This document shows positions 44,960-55,312 of a stretch of 64,000 nt of DNA, piece by piece. The DNA lies in contig JAQOOI010000064.1 in the NCBI GenBank assembly GCA_028554645.1, positions 2,790,001-2,854,000 on the forward strand, written 5' to 3'. The position numbers were made by a program, and so were the translations under genes. The stretch's first letter is position 1, and the number at the start of each line of letters is the position of its first letter. Source of the stretch: Omphalotus guepiniiformis (taxonomy: Eukaryota > Basidiomycota > Agaricomycetes > Agaricales > Omphalotaceae). The notes under the pieces are model-generated. The model was not told where the DNA came from and did no database searches. It was given only the letters and a program-made list of their open reading frames with translations.

Positions 44960-45501
44960 GGATACTGAGCTCTGGAAACTAACTTCGGTGAGCTCGAGTA
45001 GGTGCGTGCGGTTGCTTGGGCTTGTTGACTCCCTGATACTCACTAGCTGATATCTCTAGATTTACGCCAAATCTGTCTGCAGTTAGGCCTAATGAATTGG
45101 TCCTTGGACGCCATATCTCCTTGAAGTTCCTGCATACACTACAAATGCTCCTATCGCTACTTTCCTACCAATAATAGCCATTCACAATCTTCGAGTACGT
45201 TCTTGCTACCGGAAAGATTTGCTGTGCAATTATCAGGCCGACGACATCTTCCAAACCTTACGACGACTGTCTGCTGGTCGTGCCAGTCTCATTTCTGTTT
45301 AAGACTCCTTTGTTTGAGTCTCGAGTCTCAAACTCACAGCCCGTCTTTTCTTCCTCCTTTTCTTCAGACTTGACTATCGAAAGCTGTTGAGACTTCCCCT
45401 ATTGGTCGGAGTCTCAGCTGCGTTGGCTAACATAAAATGCAGTTGGTCCTACCCATGGATGTCAGTCACCTCCTCTTCAGCATTTTACAAGTCAGAGCAA
45501 T
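44960..45501. other. Spacer between uS7m and the zinc-finger-like gene
   Basis: No gene is recognised. Short open frames only. Confidence 0.5.
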
Positions 45502-46224
45502 ATGTCTATTCCCCCTTACGACAACTGGGACGACACTTCATGCGTTTGTGCTCTTTGCGACCTTTCTTATGCCGATGATGACGCGCTTTTGATACATTGG
45601 AAGGATGACCATCCCGAGCTATATCATATGTTCCAGAGTGCGCAGGAAGCCCAGGTTCGTGTCGCCTTTTTTTCTTCATAAAGGGTTGGGCTGACAATTG
45701 ATTATTCGAACGGTGCAGAGATCTCGCGCGTCTAAACTCAATCTGTGGCAATGTACAAAATGCTCGGCCAAGTTTTCTAACGCTGTAACTCTTAGACTAG
45801 TGAGTCCCTTACCTGTACTCATTTCTTATCGCTCAAATTTTTCTCTGACCTTCAGCATACCGAAAACAATTCCTGTGATGTTGGAGACGTGAAAACATCC
45901 AGTGTCTCTATTCGCACCGTGGCCGAGGTACCTCATGATAACTATGACGATCCAGAAGAGCAGGAGCAAAAATCTCTCTGGAGTCCGTTCAACCTCAAGC
46001 CAAATTCCGAAACTGCGAAAGTCATGGAGGCAAAGAAGAGAAGAGGCATTCGCTCGAACACTTTCTCTAGTGTTTCGTCTTTCAAGTCAAGCGCTTCTGC
46101 CTTGTCTACTTCGACGTATAGAAGTTTTACTACGGTTTCTTCGATAACGAGAAAGTCGGTGTCGTCTTCGTTTAAGAAGTTTAAGTCGAATGTATCATCT
46201 CGGGCGGGATTTAAGTCGCTGTAG
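45502..46224 (+). CDS. Small C2H2/C2HC zinc-finger-like protein
   Basis: Exons 45502-45654, 45719-45799 and 45856-46224 join in phase 0 to 200 residues. A first finger-like unit is CALCDLSYADDDALLIHWKD and a second is CTKCSAKFSNAVTLRLHTE, with NNSC possibly giving the last ligand. The C-terminal half is basic and Ser/Lys-rich (KVMEAKKRRGIRSNTFSS, KSVSSSFKKFKSNVSS) and probably disordered. It may be a nuclear protein; KKRRGIR resembles a nuclear localisation signal. Family not identified. Confidence 0.7.
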
Positions 46225-47485
46225 ACTTGCTTCGAAGGTTGAAGGGGAGATATGATACTTGTTTTAGAATTTTGCTGCTATGTTTTGTTCACTCTTTTAC
46301 TTGCATATTTACGAAATGATTGATTATGCTTTGTTTTCTCTTTTTACGTTTATATTTACAATTTTCATTGAATGTATATATATTTTAATAGGTTTATTTT
46401 ACTGAGGTAGCAGTTGTATTCAGTTCATCTGTATATACTTTGGCGATATTCAATTTTTCATTTTTTGGCTTTTACAGTAACTGAATCAGATGCTTGAAGA
46501 AATGCGGAGAAGTGTTTCCAGTCATCATACATAATAGTCATGATGTATAATTATGCGTTTCGCCATTGTCAAAATTTACCATACGCTGGTTAGATGTGTA
46601 CTCAACACCCGACGATAATATTAGAAGTCGCTTGAATCATGACTTGGAAGGTACTTTCGCCATTATCAAAATTTACCATACTTACGCTGGTTAGATTTAT
46701 ACTCAACACCCGACGATAATATTAGAAGTCGCTTGAATCATGACTTGCAAGGTACTTTCGTCAAATTTCTTTGCCATTGCGACAATAGGTCGATGGGGAA
46801 AAACGCAGAATTTCTCATTTGCATGCTCTCGCAGAGAGGAATGTCGGTTTACATAGGCCGTCTACTTCAAGCTGGGTCAGCAAAAAGAGTGTATCAGTCC
46901 CCAATGGGCCAATCCGTGGAGTTTTTAGACCGCCAACAAAATCTTGAAGTCGCGAACGACACGGAGCAGGCTAGATTTCACCGCTCTCGTTCGTAGCGCA
47001 CTGCAGGCGCACTGGAACTTGTTGGAACATCGTCCAGGTACGTTCAGGTGCAAGTCTGCTGCTTTGTTCATCGGTTAAACTCAAACCTTCAGTGTTCACT
47101 AGCCTCACAGCGGCGAAGTGGCCCCGGGATGAATGTCCTAGAACTCAGAAGCCTCAAAAGCCTCAATAACTCGTGACTGATACTAGTCGAGCTTGACCCT
47201 GCTTGTCTGAGCGGACTTTTCAGGCCTTTCGATATGTTAGGACTCACTTTTTGCGTTGGGAGTTGTAGGGAGTAAGCCATTCACCCTTGGAAGTGAAGAG
47301 TACTGAACGTTGAACCTGAATACAGACCTATGTGTAGACTGAATCTGTGTCAAACAAAACTTCTCTGTCCCGCAACTTCCGATATTCGAGTTCGTTTTGA
47401 TAGTCATCTACAGTCGGCAATTATGCTGTGCAACGGTATCACCTGCGACGTACGTGGATGAGGAAACATATGCTGGACCCAGGAC
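46225..47485. other. AT-rich, gene-free interval with one tandem repeat
   Basis: No gene is recognised. It contains the two-copy direct repeat at 46559-46754. Confidence 0.5.
46559..46754. repeat. Two-copy tandem repeat, unit about 97 bp
   Basis: The unit starting TTCGCCATTGTCAAAATTT is repeated from 46656 as TTCGCCATTATCAAAATTT. The shared core includes CAACACCCGACGATAATATT and ATCATGACTTG. The second copy has a 4-bp insertion (TTAC). The two are otherwise almost identical. Confidence 0.85.
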
Positions 47486-47494
47486 TATATATAA
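47486..47494 (+). promoter_or_regulatory. TATA box of the small secreted protein gene
   Basis: TATATATAA, about 65 bp upstream of the ATG at 47556. Confidence 0.5.
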
Positions 47495-47555
47495 CGCCAG
47501 TACTTGTCCACCTCACAGACATCAGCCCGACCACCCCCCCCAGCTTTCTATCAAA

Positions 47556-48046
47556 ATGAAGGTCTTTGCTTCCCTTGCACTTGCTACCTCCTTCCTCATC
47601 TCTTCAGTTGCGGCCGTCGATCTTCGTCGGGAAGTTTACGTGAGTCGCCTCGAATTCATGCACGCACCTCTGTTCTCAAATAAAATTCATTTCCTGTATA
47701 CAGACTCTGAATGCTTTCTGCACTGCATGGAATAACGAGTGTATCGCGTGAGTTTCACACCCGTCGAGTCGCCATATCAAATAAGAATACCTGCTCATCT
47801 TCCCTTCGATTTGTTTAGTCAAGCTCATCGTGCTGGAAAAGCATACTCCGAGTGCAATGCTGGCTATGATGGCAACGGTACGCCAATCCTTCATTGCGAA
47901 TTATGGAAATATGATCTAACAATATCCCCTCGTCCTCGTAATTGTTTTTAGGAACTGCTTCGGCGAGTTGCGCAGCTGTTGTTGACAGCAATGTCACGGA
48001 CTACACTGATCGAATTGCGGCAACTTTGAATGCTACTTTTGTTTGA
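47556..48046 (+). CDS. Small secreted four-cysteine protein, 93 residues
   Basis: Exons 47556-47639, 47704-47747, 47819-47877 and 47952-48046 join in phase. The signal peptide is MKVFASLALATSFLISSVAA. The mature part begins VDLRREVY and carries four cysteines, in FCTAWNNECIA, YSECNAGYD and SASCAAV, so two disulphides are likely. It ends DRIAATLNATFV with an N-glycosylation sequon (NAT). No family is recognised. The size, signal peptide and even cysteine number fit the effector-like or fruiting-related small secreted proteins of basidiomycetes. Four exons for 93 codons is intron-dense. Confidence 0.75.
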
Positions 48047-50104
48047 GGACTTTATGTATTGGGTTTTGGGGTAGCATATAATACCAGACTACGATGGACA
48101 ATTTCTGGAAGAGACATTGAATTACATCTAACATCTGTGACAAGTTTCTGTAATGCTCACTTATCCTGCGGTTTTTAAGGGTTTCCTCCCACGCCCCACG
48201 CGCGTAGCGCTTGCCGACGTTAGCCGACGCGTGAATAAAGTTTGATCCCGATGACGTGAGCTAGCTGACAAGAGGCCTCCACTTCCAGCAAGTGCCGCGA
48301 GGGGTGGTCTGCTGACCTCAGCGGTCCAGACGAGCCCTTGCCCCTTCCAGCTTTTCACGGGCTCGTCCGCGGACGAGCCCGTCTGAAACCGTCAACCCGG
48401 TCCTTGGGTCCGCAGAGTTTCACGGTCACATGCACACTGCAACCACGCCTCCGAGCCTGTGACTTTTCTGTGCAGGCAGACTGGGACCCTCGAGTTCAAA
48501 GAGTAGGACTCATAGTCTCATAGAAATATTACTGCTATAGCCTGCTGGCCTGAGGAGTACATACAGACCAGAGAATATAGACTATTTATCATTTTGAATG
48601 CTATCTACACTCACCAATGGCCTCTTGTAACAAAAAGATGTAAATAAGTGGTAAGTTGGGTGGGATAAGTGAAGTAAGTGCTCGATAAGTTGTGTTTTAA
48701 GATAGCCGACTTAAAAACACGCGTGTTTTAATCACTTTTTAAGGCGGCAGCGTCGGCGAGAGCCCAGAAATCAGTTTTTATGGGTACCTGTAGGTAATTG
48801 ATGTAAAATACCTCGTTGGGCCATCATATTTTGATTGTGAGTGCCGGATGCGGCAGGAAATAGCTGTGGCTGCTCACACATGTGTAGTCCATAGAAATAC
48901 ATGTATACTACTATGTATAATACCTGTACCATTATACATATCTACATACACAAATTTGTCTGTAAGTCAGATAATTTACTACATAGCCAGCTCCTCTCTG
49001 GGCTATGTCTAGCAGCAGGCTCTTGTGAGTAATAACTACTGAGAGAGAACAGCTGCCCGAGCAAGAGCCGTGCACGGCACGAGTGGCAGCGAGCGAAGTG
49101 TGTTAAGCGCGTTAGGCGACGGAGATCCAGCCCCGATGGATTTAACGAGCTGACTAAGTTTTTATCGGGCCGACTAAATACGTTCATTTAAAGGGACTTA
49201 CACCTAATCTTGCATCGATATCCGAGTCAAACAATGAACTGCCAGAGCCTCGCATCATGGTAAAAAAGATGAACTTCTCTTGCATGTAGATTGGCTTTGA
49301 GTTCTTTTTGGGCATGTCGTAAGTAGTAAGAAGCAGGTGTAAAGTTCGATGAAAGTTAAATATTGGCGCGCGCAACGGCGTCATGTGATCATACTTCGGC
49401 GATTACTTCGGCGATCGGCACCAGCGCATTTCTCAGTGGCGGTCTGCCGGCAAGTCCATTCGTCTACAATTCTTCTTGGATTTGCGAAGCAAGAGTTACA
49501 ATATGACTTCAATAATCTCAACCGGTTATATCCAATTGCAATCATAACCCGAAGGTCTTCATTGCGGTCAAGTGTGCTCAAGACTCGAAATGGCAAACAT
49601 GGGTCGCCCTACGAGGGCAATATTGTATTTTGAAGAAGACGGAGGATGTTGCATCGCTTGACAATGGGACATATCTAGCCAGTGTCGTGCCTTGGAGGTG
49701 CTCAGAGACCGATGAAGGCTTGTTTCGTTTACCTGGCTTCGGGAGGGCCTGTGGTGGGTAGCGACTCCAAGATTGATTCAGTTACTCAGGCGATATTGCG
49801 GACTGGGACTAGGCGTGGCAGAAGGACACAAAAGTTCGAAAGAGATTGTGTAACGGGACGGTCGGACAGATGTCGTATAATTCTTAGTGAGTGCTCTCCG
49901 GGCGCTCTCATACCGGGGGCGACCGCTGATTCAGGGAAACTAGAGCATATGGTTTTTGAAGATAAACAATCATCAATGTCAACGCCTATGACCATCGATC
50001 AGGATATCTTGCAAGCGACACGCTAAAAGACATGTGTAGCGCCGGAAGGAAGGAAGGAAGTATATCATCGGATTAGAGGCAAAGCGGGCTTCTGCTGTTT
50101 TGTA
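48047..50104. other. Gene-free interval with GC-rich patch and palindromes
   Basis: No protein family is recognised in about 2 kb. A GC-rich block lies at about 48175-48480. A second palindrome (AAAACACGCGTGTTTT) is at 48714-48729. Composition changes sharply at both block ends, suggesting foreign or transposon-derived sequence. Confidence 0.45.
48358..48381. repeat. Perfect 24-bp palindrome
   Basis: The half-site CGGGCTCGTCCG is followed directly by its reverse complement. A further CAGACGAGCCC lies at 48327-48337, and CCCGTCTG lies right after the palindrome, so larger stem structures are possible. Confidence 0.85.
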
Positions 50105-50983
50105 CATCACGTCTGTCAGCAACATTGGCTAGCTTCCGGTTATGAACTTGAAGTAATGCGATGCGAGCAGAACTTTTTGGGACTCCTCCTCCTTCAACGA
50201 CTCTGGCCCCACACAACGCAGTCTCACTGCAATGAAAGAGTTTCGTCCTTCCGGGGACAAACTCGAATCTCGAACACATGGGCAGCTACTTATGTCATAC
50301 TGAGCTATCACATTTCTTTGTTCCAAAGTTCCACGAGGCTCATAGTCGAGGTGCATGATCTGTGCACATCAGGCCAGATCAAATTGCCAAGCCAAGAATA
50401 TAAAGAAGTTTGGGGTCGTTTCAACTCTCAACCTTTTCTCCTTCCTTCCTCGTCTCGGACCCGGCCTTCACTTTCTTGGCACTCCTTCCTCAGGCGCGTG
50501 ATAGGAGGTAATAGGGTGGTACGCAAGGCTAGAAGCCATATGTTGAGCTGCGCAGGCGCGGTGCTTCATGGGCGGATTTGCAGGTGATTTGCTTGTAATT
50601 CGAGTTGAAAGTTGTATGTTTCTTACCTTGCAGGTGTACAGACAGCTATTGAAGGATGTTCTGCGAGTAGAGTGTTTGGATCTTCTGTAGTTCGTACCAG
50701 GTCAGGAGTGCACGATCGTTATGTGCACCAGTACACTTTCGGGCGCCGGACATACAAGGCTTGATTCATTGATTCTAGATTGTACACTGCAATCGTGCTC
50801 TTTCCTGCGTGTGCGGTTACCTGCGGTTACTCTCCGAGAACACATGTGAAGACAACCAACACACGCGCTTCCTCTGATAGAAGGGCCGACTCAGCACGGA
50901 TTTAACATTTGACAACGGCATCCATGCACTATTGTGGTTGTTCTTATCTTTATTCGCAATTATCACCTCGGTGTTGGGAATCG

Positions 50984-50990
50984 TATAAAG
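50984..50990 (+). promoter_or_regulatory. TATA box of metalloprotease copy 1
   Basis: TATAAAG, 86 bp upstream of the ATG at 51070. The spacing is the same in copy 2. Confidence 0.55.
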
Positions 50991-51069
50991 GTGGATGGAA
51001 TAAAACGAATGTCCTTCACTCTCCCGGTCGTCTTACCTTCAGAGTTCTCAACGCACTCCACAAACAGAC

Positions 51070-52435
51070 ATGTTCTCCTCTTCAGTTCGTGCTGCGTTGG
51101 CCGCAATCTGCCTCTCTGCAATCTGCGTCGCAGGTGCTCCCAGCCTCAATTTGAAGGTGTCGGGTACGAAAGTCTCTTCGTAACAGTTCATATCCTTGGT
51201 TTGTTAATGTTTTCGTGGAAATTAGGTCCCGAAGCCGCAGATGGTGTATCCAACCTTAAGGTTACCACCACGTTGACCAACACCGGAGATGAGACTATGA
51301 AGCTTTTGAACGACCCTCGTGGAGCCTTGTCATCCTCCCCGACCGAGACTTTCGTCATCAGCGATGCCTCGGGTACTTCTCCTTCCTTCGTCGGCAGGAG
51401 GGTGAAGTACGTCCCTTCCTATGTCGTACAGAAGAACAACACTCGTTCTTTCACCGTACTTACCCCAGGACAATCTATTGATATTGACCATGATCGTGAG
51501 TTTCCACTCGCCCTTTCTTGTCGACTTTCACCGATTGACTGATCGTACGTATGATTATCGCAGTGTCTGCTGCATATAACTTCACTTCCTCCGGTGAGGG
51601 CGCCTACGATATCCGAGCGTCCAATCTCTTCCGCTACATTGAGCCTGCCACTCAGCAAATTGTTGACATCTATGCTGAACATGAGACTGCCCACACTGCT
51701 AGACTCAGCGGTCAGCTTTCCATTGCCAGGAGCACTGCTCTGCAGAAACGCATTGGATACAATGGCTGCTCATCTACCGAGCAGTCCGAAGTTAGCGCTG
51801 CCGCAAGCTCTGCTAACACTTACGCTGCGAATGCCCTTTCGTGAGTGAATAAGTTGGACATAGACCCGTAAGTATTGACTGATTTTGGTGTTATATATAG
51901 GTATCTCCAGGCTCACACTTCCTCGACCACTCGTTTCACGACCTGGTTTGGAACGTACTCCTCTTCCCACCATTCCACTGTACAAACGCACTACTCTAAC
52001 ATGGTAGACAACGACTACGGTGATTACACCTACGACTGCAGTACTTGCGACGAAGAGGACACTTATGCTTATGTCTACCCTGACGAGTATGTATTCAGTT
52101 TAACAAGTCTTTCAGGGAATGATGATGTTGACTGCCTGGTATTCAGATTTGGAACGATCTATCTCTGCCCTGTATTCTGGGAGGTTTCCAATACTGGTAC
52201 CGACTCCAGGGTACGTTCGTATCCTGATCTACAAGTTGCAATTTTGACTTACCCATATCCATAGGCGGGTACTCTTGTCCACGAGTCTTCCCATTTCGTG
52301 AAGATCGGTAGTACACAAGATTATGTCTACGGTCAGAGCAGTGCAAAGTCTCTTGCAAGCAGCAATCCTTCAGAGGCGATTGAGAATGCTGATAATCACG
52401 AATACTTTGCGGAGAATAACCCTGCGTTGTCGTAA
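51070..52435 (+). CDS. Aspzincin metalloprotease, peptidyl-Lys metalloendopeptidase / deuterolysin type (M35), copy 1
   Basis: Exons 51070-51163, 51226-51495, 51564-51840, 51901-52086, 52147-52210 and 52265-52435 give 353 residues. The signal peptide is MFSSSVRAALAAICLSAICV. A pro-domain follows, with NLKVTTTLTNTGDET, SFTVLTPGQSIDI and LSAAYNFTSSGEGAYDI. The catalytic half shows QKRIGYNGCSS, TWFGTYSS, DCSTCDEEDTYAYVYP and TIYLCPVFWE. The zinc motif is HESSH (H303, E304, H307), and the third ligand is in STQDYVYG (D316). This is the aspzincin layout of secreted mushroom endopeptidases that cut before lysine. Intron 4 is a 60-nt in-frame intron with a GTATGT donor. All catalytic residues are present, so activity is likely. 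Confidence 0.93.
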
Positions 52436-52723
52436 ATATTGATGTAGATTGATGAGAGCTGTAGAAGATATGTAGTGCAAATGCGAGATGATTGAGAAGC
52501 CGACAAGCATTGACACGGCAATGAGTGGGCTTTACATAAATGAGAATTGGTCCAGCCATGTGCGAGCAGCTAGGCTTTTACCTGCTTTCACCTATACCCT
52601 CATCAGCGTCCATCCTCCGTCGGCAAACCGTCCAGTACCTGGTACTTGGTCTTCGACTGAGAGCTCGGGAGAATTCAAAACCATTATTCTTCAACAATAT
52701 TCACAGAAAGACCAACGATATAT

Positions 52724-53408
52724 ATGCTTGAACTCCCAAATGAACTCCTAATCACCATCGTTTCCAAATTATCTCACTCTCGATCTTCCTTGTGCCTCAA
52801 GATCACACATCCTCCGATATACATTGCGTGCCCTCTCACATGGCTCGAAGCAAGCTTCAATATTGACTTCGATGACGAAGATTGGTCCTGGTCTTTCCAA
52901 CCCATTACAAAATTTGCATCGAATCCCCCGTGAAATACGGATGTATTCGATCATCGAGTCTTTCTCTGCGCCCGCGGAGCTTATACGTTGATGGGTATCA
53001 TGCCGGTGCGCGACAGGGAGAAAGGTCTGAAGGAGGCGCTTTTGGCGATTGTAGCTGGGAGGTTGACGGCGGGTGTGCAAACAAGATATTGAGTTTGTTG
53101 AGTCTCATGGTGGAGCTGGGGAGAACTATCGTTCTGAAATTGTTGACGAGGATGACAGAGAGCTTGTTGGTACGTTTGAATGCGGGCATTGTAATGATTT
53201 CGCTTTCACTCATCGTAATTTATGCTTACAGGACATGATGGTAGTTTTGAATCAATACCATTCTCATCCTCCTCAATTCCTTCTCCAATTTCCTCACCTC
53301 GTTCGTTCTCCCACCTCAGGGTCCGGGTCAGGCTACTCCCCTTCGTCGTACTCTTTCTCCTCAACCCAAGTTTCGACGTACGATACGGCCATCTCAAGCT
53401 TCACATAG
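52724..53408 (+). pseudogene. Possible relic of an F-box-like gene
   Basis: The segment starts MLELPNELLITIVSKLSH, an F-box-like first helix. To continue sensibly the reading must move to another frame (HILRYTLRALSHGSKQA, NLHRIPREIRMYSIIESF), then others (REKGLKEALLAIVAGRL; EIVDEDDRELVGTFECGH). Each piece looks coding, but no GT-AG path links them all. Either it is a pseudogene with frameshifts or the gene has unusual introns. It lies between the two metalloprotease copies. Confidence 0.35.
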
Positions 53409-53449
53409 ATGGGCTCAGCTGGCTTCTGCGGTTTTGCCTACATCGCACG

Positions 53450-54384
53450 CAAGTCTGTCAACAACATTGGAAAACTTCCCGCTATGAAGTTGAAGTAAAT
53501 GTGATGCGAGCAGATGTGCCCGCACAACGTAGTCTCAGTGCAACGAAAGAGTTTCGAATTCGTCCTTCCGCGGACAAAGTCTTGAGCGAGTCTCGAGTCT
53601 CGAACACATGGGCAGCTTCTTAGTCAATCACTTTTCTTCGTTCCAGTTCGACAGTGAGGTGCATGATCTGTGCACATCACGCTGGATAAGCCAGGTCAAA
53701 TGGCCAGGTCAAGGAGATCTAAAGAATGCGCATTGCATTATGTATGGGGTCGTTTCAACCTCTCTTAACCTTTTCTACTTCCTTCGTCGTCCCGGACCCG
53801 ACCTTCAGTTTCGTTTTTCTTGGGCGGATCTGCAGGCGATATGTAGGGTAATTCGCAAGGCTAGACCTGGCTAGACGTTGAGCTGCGAAGGCGTAGTGAA
53901 GTTCTTGGGCGGATATGCAGGTTATTTGCTTGTAATCCGATTCGAAAGTTTCAGGGTTTTTACGTTGCACGGTTTTTACGTTGCGGTGCACAGACAGCTC
54001 CTGGAGGATATCCCGCAAGTGGAGTGTGCAATACTCGTTATGTGCACCAGTACACTTTCAGGCGCCGGCCATACAAGGCATAGTTCATTGATTCTAAATT
54101 GTACACTGCAATCGCACTCTTCCCTACAGGGCCCATGGTCGGTTACCATACAAGAACACATACGAAGACAACCAACACATGCGGTCCCTCTCATAGAAGG
54201 GCCGACTCAGCACGGAGTTCACATCGACGACGGCATCCATGCACTATTGTGGTTGTTCTTATCTTTATTCGCAGTTATCACCTCGATACTGGAAATCGTA
54301 TAAAATGGGATGGAATAGAGCGAGTGTTCTTCACTCTCCCGGTCGTCTTACCTTCAGAGTTCTCAACGCACTCCACAAACAGAC
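53450..54384 (+). repeat. Duplicated promoter region of metalloprotease copy 2
   Basis: Counterpart of about 50105-51069, with small insertions and deletions. No independent gene is seen. Confidence 0.8.
54299..54305 (+). promoter_or_regulatory. TATA box of metalloprotease copy 2
   Basis: TATAAAA, 86 bp upstream of the ATG at 54385, as in copy 1. Confidence 0.55.
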
Positions 54385-54745
54385 ATGTTCTCCTCTTCAG
54401 TTCGTGCTGCGTTGGCCGCAATCTGCCTCTCTGCAATCTGCGTCGCAGGTGCTCCCAGCCTCAATTTGAAGGTGTCGGGTACGATGATCTCTTCGTGACA
54501 GTTTATATCCTTGGTTGTTGATGTTTCGTTGGAATCAGGTCCCGAAGTTGCAGATGGTGTCTCCAACCTCAAGGTTACCACCACATTGACCAACACCGGA
54601 GATGAGACTTTGAAGCTCTTGAACGACCCTCGTGGAGCCTTGTCATCCTCCCCGACCGAGACTTTCGTCATCAGCGATGCCTCGGGTACTTCTCCTTCCT
54701 TCGTCGGCAGGAGGGTGAAGTATGTCCCTTCCTATGTCGTACAGA

Positions 54746-54748
54746 AGA
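54746..54748. repeat. 3-bp target-site duplication, left copy
   Basis: AGA directly before CACTACAA. The right copy, AGA, is at 55310-55312. Three bp is the duplication size of CACTA (CMC/EnSpm) transposons. Confidence 0.88.
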
Positions 54749-55309
54749 CACTACAAACAGGGCAACATTTCCCGCATGGGAAACTTGCCGCTATTTGCTT
54801 CGAAATATTATTTGTTTGGATCTTTACATTTGACTTGTACAAATAAAGCTTTGTTGTGTGTGAAATAAAGGGTTTTGTGTGATCGATTCTAGTCGCCTTA
54901 CTTGAGGTTTGCCGGCGGCAAACCATCATTTCTTTCCTGTGACATTTATTATAAATGTCGGCCGGGAAACTAAATGGGCAATCACCGGGCAACTACCGGG
55001 CAATCACTGGGCAATCAACGGGCAACCCAGACTACCGTTGATTGCCCGTTGATTGCCCATTTAGTTTCCCGGCCGACATTTTAAATAAATGTCAAGGGAG
55101 AAAACGGCAAAGTTGCCATGTATTTGGCACTCACTTTGTCACGTGCGAAACTCCCCAAATTGTCACTGAAAATTCCCTCAAAAGGCCACAACTTTTACGT
55201 GCGAAAAACTTTTTTAATTTCTTTGAAAATGTACAAGTCTATATAAATAGTATTTCAAAGCAAATGGCAAGTAATTTCGCTTACGTGAAATATTGCCCTC
55301 CTTGTAGTG
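54749..55309. mobile_element. Non-autonomous CACTA-type element (MITE), 561 bp
   Basis: The left end CACTACAAACAGGGCAAC is matched in inverted orientation by the right end, whose reverse complement is CACTACAAGGAGGGCAAT. Imperfect inverted similarity continues about 90 bp inward (ATTTGCTTCGAAATATTATT versus ATTTGCTTTGAAATACTATT). There is no transposase frame. The centre is a long hairpin. Both the CACTA termini and the 3-bp duplication support the class. Movement would need a transposase encoded elsewhere. Confidence 0.9.
54953..55081. repeat. Internal hairpin of the MITE, perfect 32-nt arms
   Basis: Arm 54953-54984 is the exact reverse complement of arm 55050-55081 (GTCGGCCGGGAAACTAAATG lies within the left arm). 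The 65-nt loop carries several GGGCAA(T/C) units and a further inner inverted pair around CAACGGGCAA. Two smaller perfect palindromes lie just left, at 54906-54924 and 54942-54958. Confidence 0.9.
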
Positions 55310-55312
55310 AGA
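55310..55312. repeat. 3-bp target-site duplication, right copy
   Basis: AGA, matching 54746-54748. Confidence 0.88.

Larger units (their letters stand above)
50105..52435 (+). repeat. Segmental duplication, copy 1 (promoter + metalloprotease gene)
   Basis: About 2.33 kb that recurs at about 53450-56307. Shared upstream landmarks include GTCTGTCA(G/A)CAACATTGG, CTCGAACACATGGGCAGCT, GGTGCATGATCTGTGCACAT and GGGCGCCGGACATACAAGG (GGCGCCGGCCATACAAGG in copy 2). Confidence 0.85.

Noticed and set aside
49682..50026. 114-codon open frame in the interval before the metalloprotease
   Set aside because: No domain or signal peptide, and composition is not clearly coding.
51875..52264. Reading straight through 52087-52146 in the metalloprotease without an intron
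   Set aside because: The 60 nt is in frame, but it has a GTATGT donor and TTCAG acceptor. Its translation diverges much more between the two copies than the flanking exons, so it is treated as an intron.
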